Assembly (NCBI RefSeq): GCF_000378225.1
Contig: NZ_KB905145.1
Coordinates: 1 to 64,000 of the forward strand
Length of the DNA: 64,000 nt
From: Methylophilus methylotrophus DSM 46235 = ATCC 53528
GTDB lineage: Bacteria; Pseudomonadota; Gammaproteobacteria; Burkholderiales; Methylophilaceae
Direction of reading: 5' to 3'
The notes below the pieces were generated by a model. It did no database searches, had not been told where the DNA came from, and was given only the letters and a program-made list of their open reading frames with translations. The number at the start of each line of letters is the position of its first letter. Position 1 is the stretch's first letter. This document shows positions 18,851-28,812 of this stretch, one piece after another. The position numbers and the translations under genes are program-made.

Positions 18851-19458
18851 GCCAAGGCCATTTGTTTGTGATCTCTGCTGCCTCTGGCGCAGGCAAAACC
18901 AGCCTGGTGCGTGCCATGCTGGCGCAAGACCCGATCCTTAAACTGTCTGTTTCACACACCACACGGGCACCCCGCCCCGGTGAAGAAGATGGCATTCATT
19001 ACCACTTTGTCTCTGAGCCTGCATTTCTCGACATCCTCGACAATGGCGGTTTTCTTGAAAGCGCGCATGTGCATAGTGCCCGTTATGGCACGGCGCAAAG
19101 TGAGGTTGAAAATGCCCTGGCAGAAGGCCGCGACGTGATCCTCGAAATTGACTGGCAAGGCGCGCAACAGATACGCACCTTGTTCCCACAGGTCACTTCT
19201 ATATTTATCTTGCCACCCTCCATTGAGGCGCTGGCGCACCGCCTGAACAGCCGCGGTCAGGACAGTGATGCCGTCATCGCGCAACGCCTGGCAGCTGCAC
19301 GCGAGGAGATGCGTCACGTGCATGAGTTTGATTATGTTACAATTAATGATAATTTTGACGTGGCTTTGCAGGACCTGATGGCAATTGTGCGTGCCCAGCG
19401 CTTGCAATTAAACCGCCAGGTTGCCTGCCACGCGTCATTGATTCAATCACTCACCTGA
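18847..19458 (+). CDS. gmk: guanylate kinase
   Basis: A 203-residue nucleotide kinase converting GMP to GDP with ATP. I chose the ATG at 18847, which overlaps the Anbu stop (ATGA) and gives the standard MSQGHLFVISAASGAGKTSL N-terminus. The P-loop is SAASGAGKTS, followed by the GMP-binding HTTRAPRPGEEDGIHYHF and the lid-region LNSRGQDSDAVIAQRL. It starts the gmk-rpoZ-spoT-recG series known from other Proteobacteria, and here it is fused transcriptionally to the Anbu operon. Confidence 0.96.
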   Translation: MSQGHLFVISAASGAGKTSLVRAMLAQDPILKLSVSHTTRAPRPGEEDGIHYHFVSEPAFLDILDNGGFLESAHVHSARYGTAQSEVENALAEGRDVILEIDWQGAQQIRTLFPQVTSIFILPPSIEALAHRLNSRGQDSDAVIAQRLAAAREEMRHVHEFDYVTINDNFDVALQDLMAIVRAQRLQLNRQVACHASLIQSLT

Positions 19459-19518
19459 CCAGCGCATCAGCGGGACGCTTAGTCTCAAAAGGTTAGGTTC
19501 AAATTTTAAGAGGTTTAT

Positions 19519-19734
19519 ATGGCACGTATTACTGTCGATGATTGCTTGGACAATATCCCTAACCGTTTTCAATTGACCCTGGTCGCGGCTTACCGTGCAC
19601 GACAGCTGGCTAATGGTTCTGACCCGTTGGTAAGCGGTTACTCACAAAAAGATAAAGCCACCGTGCTTGCCTTGCGCGAAATCGCAGCTGGCAAAATCGG
19701 TGTTGAGCTGCTAGAGAAAAAGGGCCAAGCATAA
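19519..19734 (+). CDS. rpoZ: RNA polymerase omega subunit
   Basis: A 71-residue protein starting [28 protein letters not shown], the canonical omega N-terminus that contacts the beta' subunit. An AGAGGT-like ribosome-binding site lies a few bases before the ATG. It sits between gmk and spoT as in E. coli. Omega helps assemble RNA polymerase and forms part of a ppGpp-binding site, which fits its place upstream of spoT. Confidence 0.96.
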   Translation: MARITVDDCLDNIPNRFQLTLVAAYRARQLANGSDPLVSGYSQKDKATVLALREIAAGKIGVELLEKKGQA

Positions 19735-19740
19735 GTAGCT

Positions 19741-21957
19741 ATGCCCCACACCCAAGGCGATTCTGCCCATCGCAAGTCCAGGCCTCCCATGGAGGAGGTC
19801 GATTTGCTCCCAGCTGACCGTGAGGACTCTCCCCTTACCCAGCTGATCCGCAAGTATCTCAATGAAGAAGAAGTGCAACTGGTTTGGCAAGCGTACCGCT
19901 ATGCTGACCAGGCGCATGCCGGCCAAACGCGGAAAACCGGCGAACCCTATATCACCCACCCCATTTCCGTAGCCTGCATCCTGGCCAGGATGCACCTGGA
20001 TTTACCCACCCTCTTGGCAGCCTTGCTGCACGATGTGGTGGAAGATACCGAAGTGGACAGTGCCGCCATTACCGAACGCTTTGGCAAACAGGTCGCGGAC
20101 CTGGTCGACGGCCTGACCAAGCTCGACAAGGTAGAGCTGCAAACCGCCACCCAGGCACAGGCTGAAAACTTCCGCAAAATGCTGCTAGCCATGAGCCAGG
20201 ACGTACGCGTGATCCTGGTCAAGCTGGCAGACCGTTTGCACAATATGCAGACCCTGGATGCGATGCGGAGCGAGAAACAAAAGCGCATTGCCCGTGAAAC
20301 ACTGGACATCTACGCGCCGATTGCCAACCGCCTGGGCCTGAACCCGATTTACCATGAGCTGGAAGACCTCAGCTTCAAATATCTCTACCCTAACCGCTAC
20401 CGCGTGATTGACAAGGCCATCCGCACGGCACGCGGCCACCGCAAGGAAGTGGTCAGCAAAATTCAGGAAGCTATCCAGAACCAGCTGACCCAGTACCAGA
20501 TTGAATATGACGTAGAAGGCCGCGAAAAGCACTTGTACAGCATTTACAAGAAAATGTCGGAAAAAGCGATGAAATTATCGCAAATTGGCGACATTTATGG
20601 CTTCAGAGTGATTGTGAAGGATACTGCTGCGTGCTACCTCGCACTTGGTGCCTTGCACGCTTTATATAAACCGATTCCTGGCCGTTTTAAAGACTATATT
20701 GCCATTCCCAAGGCCAACGGCTACCAGTCTTTGCACACAACCCTGTTCGGCCCGTTTGGAACGCCGATTGAAGTACAGATCCGCAGCCAGGAAATGCACA
20801 ATATTGCCGATGCAGGCGTGGCTGCGCACTGGTTATACAAAACCACCGATGCACACCTGACCAAGCTACAGCAGCAAACACATCAATGGTTGCAACGGCT
20901 GGTGGAAATCCAGACCGAAAGTGATGACAGCCACGAATTCCTTGAGAACTTCAAGGTGGACCTGTTTCCCGACGAGGTCTATGTGTTCACGCCCAAAGGC
21001 AATATCATGGCTTTACCGCGGGGCTCAACGGCGGTTGACTTTGCCTATGCCGTGCACTCAGATGTCGGCAATAGCTGTGTCGCGGTTAAAATCAATAACG
21101 AACTGGCGCCTTTGCGTACCGAAATGCGTAATGGCGACCATGTGGAAATCATTACCGCGCCATTGGCCAAACCCAATCCGGCCTGGCTCAATTATGTGGT
21201 CACAGGCAAGGCACGTTCGCATATCCGGCATTACCTGAAAACTGTGAAGGTGGAAGAATCCGCGCAATTGGGCGAGCGCATGCTGAATGTGGCATTACGC
21301 GCCATGCATATCGAACCGGCGGCCCTGACAGACAAGCAATGGCAAAAAGTCATGAATGACTACGGCGTCAAAACACGCCAGGCTATTTTGACCGATATCG
21401 GCCTGGGTAAACGCAACAGCCTGATGGTGGCGCACCAGTTGGTAGCCCATCCGGCGGAGGCGGAAGAAAAATCTGCCAAAGTGCTGGACACCATCACCAT
21501 CCGCGGTTCGGAAGGCATGGCCGTCCAGTTTGCCCAATGCTGCCGACCGATTCCTGGCGATCCTATCCTGGGCTTTATCAATAAAGATAAAGGCCTGGTC
21601 ATTCATACGCATGATTGCCCGGCTATCCGCAAATTCAAGCTGGATCCGGAAAAATGGCTAGATGTGGAATGGGATGCCGATCCGAAGAAACTCTTCAGCG
21701 TCAACTTGCGCGTCACCGTGGTGGACGAGCGCGGCATGCTGGCCAAGATTGCCGCCACCATTTCCAATGCGGATGCCAACATTGATAACGTTAGCGTTGA
21801 AACCAGCGATGGCAGCCAGTACTCCAACGTCAATTTCACCGTGCAGGTGCATAACCGTGTGCACCTGGCAACCCTGATCCGCAACCTGCGCAAGATCCAG
21901 CAAATCGTACGGATCAACCGGGTCAAAGGCAACCAGCTGGAACAGCGCATCCAGTAA
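19741..21957 (+). CDS. spoT: bifunctional (p)ppGpp synthetase/hydrolase SpoT
   Basis: A 738-residue RelA/SpoT homologue. The hydrolase HD motif is intact (LLHDVVEDTEV, His97-Asp98), so (p)ppGpp can be degraded. The synthetase domain has GDIYGFRVIV and the substrate-binding NGYQSLHTT. A TGS domain (VFTPKGNIMALPRGSTAVDFAYA), a conserved-cysteine segment (FAQCCRPIPGD) and a C-terminal ACT domain follow. The first 30 residues are less conserved, so an internal start (for example Met17) is possible. The E. coli gene order includes trmH between spoT and recG, which is absent here. Confidence 0.96.
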   Translation: MPHTQGDSAHRKSRPPMEEVDLLPADREDSPLTQLIRKYLNEEEVQLVWQAYRYADQAHAGQTRKTGEPYITHPISVACILARMHLDLPTLLAALLHDVVEDTEVDSAAITERFGKQVADLVDGLTKLDKVELQTATQAQAENFRKMLLAMSQDVRVILVKLADRLHNMQTLDAMRSEKQKRIARETLDIYAPIANRLGLNPIYHELEDLSFKYLYPNRYRVIDKAIRTARGHRKEVVSKIQEAIQNQLTQYQIEYDVEGREKHLYSIYKKMSEKAMKLSQIGDIYGFRVIVKDTAACYLALGALHALYKPIPGRFKDYIAIPKANGYQSLHTTLFGPFGTPIEVQIRSQEMHNIADAGVAAHWLYKTTDAHLTKLQQQTHQWLQRLVEIQTESDDSHEFLENFKVDLFPDEVYVFTPKGNIMALPRGSTAVDFAYAVHSDVGNSCVAVKINNELAPLRTEMRNGDHVEIITAPLAKPNPAWLNYVVTGKARSHIRHYLKTVKVEESAQLGERMLNVALRAMHIEPAALTDKQWQKVMNDYGVKTRQAILTDIGLGKRNSLMVAHQLVAHPAEAEEKSAKVLDTITIRGSEGMAVQFAQCCRPIPGDPILGFINKDKGLVIHTHDCPAIRKFKLDPEKWLDVEWDADPKKLFSVNLRVTVVDERGMLAKIAATISNADANIDNVSVETSDGSQYSNVNFTVQVHNRVHLATLIRNLRKIQQIVRINRVKGNQLEQRIQ

Positions 21958-21971
21958 CCGTCCCTGCCCGC

Positions 21972-24038
21972 ATGCGTCCCTTGAGCGACATCAAAGGTTT
22001 TACGCCTGCCCTGTGCAGCCAGCTGGATAAACTGGGTATCCGCAGTGTGGAAGCGCTACTACTGCACCTGCCCCTGCGTTACCTCGACGAAACCCGTATC
22101 ACCGCCATCCGCGATTTACGGCTTGGTGAGCAAAGCCAAATTGAAGGCGTGGTGGTGCATAACGAGGTGAGCTACAAGCCGCGCAAAATGCTCAATGTGC
22201 GGGTACAGGACGACACTGGCGTCCTCAACCTGCGTTTCCTGCACTTTTACCCCAGCCAAGTCTCCGCCATGCAAACAGGCCAGCGCCTGCGCGTATTTGG
22301 GGAAGTCCGTCCCGGATTTTTTGGCTATGAAATGGTGCACCCCACCCAGCGCAAAGTGAACGAGGATACCCCCGTCAACAATGCATTGACCCCAGTCTAC
22401 CCAACCACCGCCGGCTTAAGTCAATCCGCCATCCGCAAAGCGGTGAAGCTGGTGTTGCATAGTGAGCACTTGTATGAAACCCTGCCAGACTGGGTATACC
22501 AGGCCATGCAGTTGCCAGATTTTGCCTGCAGCCTGCGGCTATTGCACCAACCTGGTCCAGAGACAGCCCTTAACACACTGGAAGACCGCACGCACCCGGC
22601 CTGGCAGAGACTGGCCTACGATGAACTACTCGCGCAACAGCTCTCCATGCGCCAGCATTATGCGCGACGTAAACAATCGCAGGCGCCCGCCATTCCCGGC
22701 TCACAACACCTGGTCGCCCGCTTGCTTGCCAGCCTGCCGTTCGCCCTGACGGCAGCCCAACAAAATGTTGTCCATGAAATCCAGCAAGACCTGGCACGCC
22801 CCCATCCCATGCAGCGTTTGCTGCAGGGTGACGTCGGTAGCGGAAAAACCATTGTCGCCTGCGTGGCGGCTTTACAGCTGATGGAGCATGGCTGGCAAGT
22901 GGCCATGATGGCTCCCACAGAAATTCTGGCCGAGCAACATTACAAAAAACTATGCAGCTGGTTACAGCCATTGGGGATCACGGTCGCTTGGCTCACCGGT
23001 AGCCAACCTAAAAAAGAACGTGAGCAATCACTCTCACTCATCGCAAATGGTAGCGCCATGCTGGCTGTGGGCACCCACGCCCTGTTCCAGGACGATGTGC
23101 AGTTCAAGCAACTGGGGTTAGCGATTGTCGATGAACAACACCGCTTTGGTGTGGGACAACGCCTGGCACTGCGCAAAAAGGGGACTGGAAAAAAGGACAC
23201 TGTATCAAGTTGGGAACCGCACCAGTTAATGATGTCTGCGACGCCCATTCCGCGCACCTTATCCATGAGTTATTACGCCGACCTCGATGTATCGGTCATT
23301 GACGAATTACCTCCTGGCCGCACACCGGTCATCACCAAACTGGTGGCGGATGACAGACGGGATGAGATATTGCAGCGGGTACATGATGCCTGTGCCCAGG
23401 GCCACCAAGCTTACTGGGTATGCCCGCTGATCGAGGAGTCGGAAGCTCTGCAACTGCAAACCGCCAATGACACCTATGCCTATATGCAACAGGCGTTCCC
23501 GGAATTGCGCGTGGGGCTGGTGCATGGCCGCATGAAGCCCGCCGAGAAGCAGTCCGTGATGCAGGCGTTTGCCGCCAACGAAATTCATTTGCTGGTGGCC
23601 ACCACCGTGATTGAAGTCGGCGTCGATGTACCGAATGCGAGTTTAATGGTCATTGAACATGCCGAACGCATGGGCCTCAGCCAGTTGCACCAGTTACGCG
23701 GGCGGGTCGGCCGCGGCGCGGCCAAGAGTACTTGTATTTTGCTGTACAGCAAACAGCAATGCTCACAGATTGGCCGCCAGCGGCTCAAAGTCATTTTTGA
23801 AAGTAACGACGGTTTCCAAATTGCCCAAGCGGATTTGCATATCCGTGGACCAGGAGAGTTGCTGGGTACCCGCCAGAGCGGGGTGCCCATGCTCAAAATT
23901 GCTGACCTGGAACGCGATGCAGACTTGTTGCAAATCGCCAAAACCAAGGCTGATCAATTACTGCAACGCGACCCTGCGGCGGTAGCTGCCCATTTACAGC
24001 GCTGGCTGAGTCAGGCAGAAGAGTGGGTCAAGGTTTGA
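21972..24038 (+). CDS. recG: ATP-dependent DNA helicase RecG
   Basis: A 688-residue double-strand DNA translocase that remodels stalled forks and Holliday junctions. The N-terminal wedge domain holds an OB fold (about residues 60-150). The helicase core shows Walker A GDVGSGKTIVA, the DEQH box IVDEQHRFGVGQR, MSATPIPRTL, and the motif VI region QLRGRVGRG. The C-terminal domain includes IRGPGELLGTRQSG. It starts 14 bp after spoT on the same strand. Confidence 0.95.
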   Translation: MRPLSDIKGFTPALCSQLDKLGIRSVEALLLHLPLRYLDETRITAIRDLRLGEQSQIEGVVVHNEVSYKPRKMLNVRVQDDTGVLNLRFLHFYPSQVSAMQTGQRLRVFGEVRPGFFGYEMVHPTQRKVNEDTPVNNALTPVYPTTAGLSQSAIRKAVKLVLHSEHLYETLPDWVYQAMQLPDFACSLRLLHQPGPETALNTLEDRTHPAWQRLAYDELLAQQLSMRQHYARRKQSQAPAIPGSQHLVARLLASLPFALTAAQQNVVHEIQQDLARPHPMQRLLQGDVGSGKTIVACVAALQLMEHGWQVAMMAPTEILAEQHYKKLCSWLQPLGITVAWLTGSQPKKEREQSLSLIANGSAMLAVGTHALFQDDVQFKQLGLAIVDEQHRFGVGQRLALRKKGTGKKDTVSSWEPHQLMMSATPIPRTLSMSYYADLDVSVIDELPPGRTPVITKLVADDRRDEILQRVHDACAQGHQAYWVCPLIEESEALQLQTANDTYAYMQQAFPELRVGLVHGRMKPAEKQSVMQAFAANEIHLLVATTVIEVGVDVPNASLMVIEHAERMGLSQLHQLRGRVGRGAAKSTCILLYSKQQCSQIGRQRLKVIFESNDGFQIAQADLHIRGPGELLGTRQSGVPMLKIADLERDADLLQIAKTKADQLLQRDPAAVAAHLQRWLSQAEEWVKV

Positions 24039-24066
24039 ATATTCCATTAACAGGCCCCAAACAGCA

Positions 24067-26046
24067 TCAAGCCTTGCCAGGCAATGCCTGTGTCTGTTGC
24101 AGATGAGAAGGTTTGGACAGGGGTTGCGTGGCGGAGAGCAGGCTGCCTTCAAACGCTGGCAACGGGAGTGGTCGGCTGAACAGATAACCCTGGAAGCAAT
24201 GGCAACCCATGTCTTGCAACAGTGTCACTTGCTGCTGCATTTCCACGCCTTCGGCAATCACGCTGTGTCCAAGATTCTTACCCATATTGATAATGGTCTG
24301 CACAATAAATGCATCGTAGCTGTTATACACAATATCCTTGATAAAGCTGCGGTCTATCTTCAACTCATCCAGCGGCAGGCGTTTCAATACCAACAGCGAA
24401 GATTGGCCGATGCCAAAATCATCCAGCGAAAAACTGATCCCCAGTGCTTTTAAGGCATCAATTTTCTCTATCACCTCATCCAGGTTTTTTACAATCAGGC
24501 TCTCGGTCAATTCCAGGCACAAGCGCCTGGGGTCACAGCCACTGGCCTGCACGGTCTCTGTCACGATCTGCACAAAATCCGGCTGGCTGAACTGGATCGC
24601 ACTGACATTGACCGATAATTGCAATGACGCTGTCGCTGCAGAGTCTGACCAGCACTTGAGTTGCTGACAGGCCTGGGCCAGCACCCATTGCCCAATCGCC
24701 ACAATTTCACCGGTCGCCTCGGCAATCGGGATAAACTGGTCTGGCGGGATCATGCCCAGCGTCGGATGTTGCCAGCGCAATAACAGTTCCGCACCAATGG
24801 GCTGTTGCTGGGCATCCACCTGCACCTGGTAATACAGCAGGAACTGGTTGGCCTGTAAGGCAAATGCCAACTCATTTTCCAACGTTGCCCGCATTTCTAT
24901 GGCCGGATGCGTGGCTTCGTCATACATCTGTATGCTATTCAGGTTATCGGATTTTTTGGCCTGGTACATGGCAATATCAGCGCGCATTAACACGTCAGCC
25001 TGGCTGCAGTGATCGCCCAGGAACAGGCAGATCCCTATACTGGGGGCGGTGCGGTACCTGGTGTTTTGCAACTGAAACGGCTGTGAGAACACCGACATCA
25101 TTTTTGCAGCCGCGGCCTGTGCGGCAGCAGCCGCCTCAGCCTTGTCAGTCGATAACTCATCCAGTACGGCGATAAATTCATCGCCGCCCATACGCGCAAT
25201 GGTATCTTTTTTTCGTAAGCAGTCTTGCAGCCGCATGGCTACCTGCTGCAGTAACTCATCCCCGGCCTGGTGGCCTTTACTGTCATTGAGGCCTTTAAAA
25301 TTATTCAGGTCCAGTGACAACACCGCGCCGTAGCTTTGGTTTCGCGCACAGCGCGCGAAAGCCTGGTTCAGGCGGTCTGCCAGTAGTCGCCGATTGGGTA
25401 AACCGGTCAGGAAATCATAATAAGCCAGCTGGTGGACTTTCTGATTATCCAGGTTGGAAGCAATGCGCAAGGAAATATTTTCGCGCAGGCTCAGCGCAAG
25501 GCTGCGACCAGCCACGGTGACATAAATGACATAGACGATAAACAACACCGCTAGCGCCAGAGACACCGAGTTGCCATGCATAATGAAGCGCGGAATCATG
25601 AACAACACAATACCGCCACTAAACAGGTTACTGGTGAGGGTATCTATCGAATAAATGATAATCGCGGCGCCAGACACGCCCACCAGCGCAAAAATCAGGA
25701 AAGCCTGGTGCGCGGTATCGGTCTCTGGAAACAGCAGAATGCCCGCCAGACCCCAGGCAATGCCGCAAAAGCCGGTGCTGGCGCGAAACCACTGCAACCA
25801 ACGCCCACTATGCAAGGCATGCTGCTGGTCTTTTTCGTATTGGCGGGTCAGAAAGGCGCGCGCACCATAGGCAGTGAGAAAAACACCCGTCCAGACGCCG
25901 AGAATCGTATGATTGATCAACGGTTGCTGTACCAGCAAGAGCGCAACCATGACCACAATGGCGGCCATCAGCGACCTGCGATTGTTTGCGTACAGCATGT
26001 CCACAATTTCTGCGCGCAAAGCGGATGATTCCGCGACCGTGTTCAA
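24067..26046 (-). CDS. membrane GGDEF-EAL c-di-GMP protein
   Basis: A 659-residue protein. About six hydrophobic helices (residues 25-190) form an N-terminal membrane sensor that I cannot assign to a MASE family. The GGDEF domain has an intact ARMGGDEF and a preceding RKKD inhibitory I-site. The EAL domain shows ELLLRW (the E-x-L-x-R pattern in place of EALLR), DDFGIGQSSL for the usual DDFGTGYSSL, and EGVE. Both synthase and phosphodiesterase activities are possible, and the EAL substitutions are mild. It is convergent with recG and 28 bp from it. Confidence 0.88.
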   Translation of the reverse strand: MNTVAESSALRAEIVDMLYANNRRSLMAAIVVMVALLLVQQPLINHTILGVWTGVFLTAYGARAFLTRQYEKDQQHALHSGRWLQWFRASTGFCGIAWGLAGILLFPETDTAHQAFLIFALVGVSGAAIIIYSIDTLTSNLFSGGIVLFMIPRFIMHGNSVSLALAVLFIVYVIYVTVAGRSLALSLRENISLRIASNLDNQKVHQLAYYDFLTGLPNRRLLADRLNQAFARCARNQSYGAVLSLDLNNFKGLNDSKGHQAGDELLQQVAMRLQDCLRKKDTIARMGGDEFIAVLDELSTDKAEAAAAAQAAAAKMMSVFSQPFQLQNTRYRTAPSIGICLFLGDHCSQADVLMRADIAMYQAKKSDNLNSIQMYDEATHPAIEMRATLENELAFALQANQFLLYYQVQVDAQQQPIGAELLLRWQHPTLGMIPPDQFIPIAEATGEIVAIGQWVLAQACQQLKCWSDSAATASLQLSVNVSAIQFSQPDFVQIVTETVQASGCDPRRLCLELTESLIVKNLDEVIEKIDALKALGISFSLDDFGIGQSSLLVLKRLPLDELKIDRSFIKDIVYNSYDAFIVQTIINMGKNLGHSVIAEGVEMQQQVTLLQDMGCHCFQGYLFSRPLPLPAFEGSLLSATQPLSKPSHLQQTQALPGKA

Positions 26047-26201
26047 CGCATCTACCCCCTGCAGTTATTGTCATATGTCAACAACGGGTCATTCAGGCAT
26101 AGACTTTAGTCTATGCGGGTATCATGCGCTCAAACGTAGAAAAAAACACTATTCCTGGCGGCGTTTTTCATCCAAACATCGCAAAAAAACTCTAAGAAAT
26201 G

Positions 26202-26780
26202 TCAGCGGTGCAACCAGTGTCGTACGAGCTTGACGTACCGTGGCATCACCACATACACCATGAGTGCCACCACCACGGCAGTCACAAAAAAGGTATGTGC
26301 CACATGGTTTTGTGGCAGGCCAGCGGCATCCAGTAAAGGCACCACCAGCAATGGCGCCACACTTACCAGCGGAAAAATCGCCGACCAGGTCAGCAGAAAC
26401 TGCTTCCAGCGCACGGGCGGTTTGGTGGACGCAGCATTAGGCTGCATAAACAGGAAGTCCAAGCCACTGCTAACCTGATATTCTTCCTGCCCAGCCAGTA
26501 AGTGGGCCGCTTTGGCAATCAGCGCTTGCCGTTCGGGAGAGTCCAGCCATTGCGTGAGGTGCCGCTCGGTTTCATAGCGAATCATCACCGAGTAGGTATC
26601 GGTATAGCCGGCAATGGGTCGGATAATATGCCAGTCGAGCAGGCCTGCCGATGACCGGCATACCGGGCCGATCTCCTGTAACCAGGTTTCATATTCGGCC
26701 TGCAATGCCGGATTCACATGATGCGTAATCACCACGCTGGCACCTTTTGTTTCCGGGGTTAAAGAGGCATTGTTTGTCAT
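26202..26780 (-). CDS. antibiotic-biosynthesis-monooxygenase (ABM) domain membrane protein
   Basis: A 192-residue protein. Residues 15-110 resemble the dimeric alpha/beta-barrel ABM fold (VVITHHVNPALQAEYETWL, WHIIRPIAGYTDTYSVMIRYET, WLDSPERQALIAKA). After a linker it has two hydrophobic helices (about 128-150 and 160-182) and a short basic C-terminus. Such ABM-plus-two-helix proteins are common and uncharacterised. A role in quinone or antibiotic oxidation is only inferred from the fold. It lies 34 bp after the LysR-type gene on the same strand. Confidence 0.75.
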   Translation of the reverse strand: MTNNASLTPETKGASVVITHHVNPALQAEYETWLQEIGPVCRSSAGLLDWHIIRPIAGYTDTYSVMIRYETERHLTQWLDSPERQALIAKAAHLLAGQEEYQVSSGLDFLFMQPNAASTKPPVRWKQFLLTWSAIFPLVSVAPLLVVPLLDAAGLPQNHVAHTFFVTAVVVALMVYVVMPRYVKLVRHWLHR

Positions 26781-26814
26781 GCAAAGGCTCCTCGCCTGAA
26801 AAAGAATGTGTTTT

Positions 26815-27705
26815 TTAGGAATTTAGTAGAGGCTTTAAACTAGCCACTGCCAGGTCAATAAAACCACGTAATTTGGGTGGCATAAAGCGCTGTTTAGGGT
26901 ACACCAGGTGCACCGCATCTGCCTGCCCACGCCACTCAGGCAATATTCTTTGTAACCCGCCAGTCTGGACACTCGGCTGGCAAATAAAGGTGGGCAATAA
27001 GGCAACCCCCTGCCCGCTTTCGGCCATGGCCCGCACGACGCCTATACTATTGACCAGCGTACGTGCCGCCAAAGGCACGCGGATTGCCGTGGTGCCGCGT
27101 TGCAAATCCCAATGATGACGGCCCATGGGCGTGAACTGCACACATTGATGTTGACCCAGGTCTGTTGGCGACGCAATTGCGCCAGCCTCATGCAGATATT
27201 GCGGACTGGCAAACAATGCCCATTGTATGGTGCCTAGTGATTTGGCAATCAGGCTGGAATCTCGCAGTTCGCCCGTACGTATCGCCACATCCACGCCTTC
27301 TGCCACCAGGTCCACATAACGCTCGGTCAGCATCAGTTCCAGTGACAAAGCCGGATAAGTCAGCTGCGTCTGTGCGACCAGGCCGCCGAGCAAGGCATCA
27401 CCCAAGTCGGCGGGGGCAGTGACTTTTAAAACCCCTTGCGGCTGTTGTCGTGCTTCATCCAGTGCAGCCTCAGCCTCCAGCAAATACCCCAGCCCGGTAG
27501 AGGCATGCTCAAAATACAGCGTCCCTGCCTCGGTCAGGTTGAGCTTGCGCGTGGTCCGTTGCAGCAAGGTCACCCCCAGCCGTTTTTCTAACCGGGCCAC
27601 CCGTGTGCTGATGGTTGAAGTGGGCAACCCTAGTTGCCGGGCTGCAGCGCTAAAGCTGCCCGCCTGTACCACTCTCACAAATACCGCGGCTTCGTTAAAG
27701 TCCAT
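26815..27705 (-). CDS. LysR-family transcriptional regulator
   Basis: A 296-residue regulator. The N-terminal winged helix begins MDFNEAAVFVRVVQAGSFSAAARQLGLPTSTIS, followed by a linker helix and a type 2 periplasmic-binding-like sensor domain (TAPADLGDALL through GQGVALLPTF). The domain organisation is complete. It is divergent from the pirin/YcaC genes, with a 130-bp AT-rich gap, so it is the likely regulator of that operon, the usual arrangement for LysR proteins. The effector is unknown. Confidence 0.92.
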   Translation of the reverse strand: MDFNEAAVFVRVVQAGSFSAAARQLGLPTSTISTRVARLEKRLGVTLLQRTTRKLNLTEAGTLYFEHASTGLGYLLEAEAALDEARQQPQGVLKVTAPADLGDALLGGLVAQTQLTYPALSLELMLTERYVDLVAEGVDVAIRTGELRDSSLIAKSLGTIQWALFASPQYLHEAGAIASPTDLGQHQCVQFTPMGRHHWDLQRGTTAIRVPLAARTLVNSIGVVRAMAESGQGVALLPTFICQPSVQTGGLQRILPEWRGQADAVHLVYPKQRFMPPKLRGFIDLAVASLKPLLNS

Positions 27706-27835
27706 GGCCTATTGTTCATTTAATTGAAAAGTTATTTCACATTTAACCATCTAGTGTATTAAAAGTCATCTATTTATAGTGTGAACCATGCAATCACGAA
27801 ACAACGAATCAACAAATTTTTTGAAAGGAAACACC

Positions 27836-28696
27836 ATGAAAAAACTGTCTTTTATCAAACGTAGCAATGGTAATCACTGGGTGGGTGACGGCTTTCCGGT
27901 ACAGAGCATTTTTTCATACCGTGATATCGCCGAACAGATTTCACCTTTCCTGCTGATGGATTACGCCGGTCCTGCCAGCTTTGAGCCCACCACTCAACGC
28001 CGTGGCGTCGGCCAGCACCCGCACCGTGGATTTGAAACCGTCACCATCGTCTATGACGGTCAGGTTTCCCACCATGACTCCACCAATGCCGGTGGCACCA
28101 TAGGCCCCGGTGAAGTGCAGTGGATGACCGCTGGCAAAGGCATTATCCATGAGGAATACCATGGCGATGACTATGCACGTAGCGGTGGTCGGTTTGAGAT
28201 GATCCAGTTGTGGGTCAACCTGCCGGCCAAGGACAAAATGACGGCACCAGGTTATCAAGGCATCACGCGTGAGCAGATACCAGAGATCGCCTTGCCCGGT
28301 GAAGCAGGCAAGGTACGTGTGATCGCCGGTGAATATGCAGGCCAAAACGGCCCAGCCAACACCTTCAGCCCCATGAATGTGTGGGATGTGCGCCTCAATG
28401 CCGGCACACGCACCACCTTCACCCTGCCGGAAGGCCATACCACCGCCATTTTTGTGCTGCATGGCGCGGTGAAAACCGGTGAGGTGCATACCATACGGCC
28501 TGCCGAGCTGGCCGTGATGCAGCGCGAAGGCAACGAACTGGTATTGCAGGCACAGCAAGACACCGTGTTGCTGCTACTTAACGGTGAACCGCTGAATGAG
28601 CCTGTCGTCGGTCATGGTCCGTTTGTCATGAATAGCTGGGAAGAAATTGACCAGGCCATTAATGACTACAACCAGGGCCGTTTTGCTACCGCTTAA
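27836..28696 (+). CDS. pirin-family protein (YhhW-like)
   Basis: A 286-residue bicupin. I chose the ATG at 27836 (preceded by GAAAGGAAA) over the in-frame ATG at 27788, which lacks a ribosome-binding site. The N-terminal cupin carries the metal-binding HPHRGFETVTIVYDGQVSHHDS and GEVQWMTAGKGIIHEE. The C-terminal cupin is weaker. Relatives such as E. coli YhhW have quercetinase activity, but physiological roles vary. It probably forms an operon with the isochorismatase-like gene and is controlled by the divergent LysR regulator. Confidence 0.9.
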   Translation: MKKLSFIKRSNGNHWVGDGFPVQSIFSYRDIAEQISPFLLMDYAGPASFEPTTQRRGVGQHPHRGFETVTIVYDGQVSHHDSTNAGGTIGPGEVQWMTAGKGIIHEEYHGDDYARSGGRFEMIQLWVNLPAKDKMTAPGYQGITREQIPEIALPGEAGKVRVIAGEYAGQNGPANTFSPMNVWDVRLNAGTRTTFTLPEGHTTAIFVLHGAVKTGEVHTIRPAELAVMQREGNELVLQAQQDTVLLLLNGEPLNEPVVGHGPFVMNSWEEIDQAINDYNQGRFATA

Positions 28697-28725
28697 CTTT
28701 AAAACATTCAACCACTTTTAAAACC

Positions 28726-28777
28726 GGAGACTCAGCCGCCAGTACTTTTAGCATGACCGCTGGCGGCGGTGATCTCC
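28726..28777 (+). repeat. two-part inverted repeat between pirin and YcaC-like genes
   Basis: Nested complementary arms: GGAGA at 28726-28730 pairs with TCTCC at 28773-28777, and GCCGCCAG at 28735-28742 pairs with CTGGCGGC at 28760-28767. No T-run follows, so it is more likely an mRNA processing or stabilising structure than a terminator. Confidence 0.55.
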
Positions 28778-28812
28778 AAACAACGACACTTAATCTTGAG
28801 AGGATATTTATC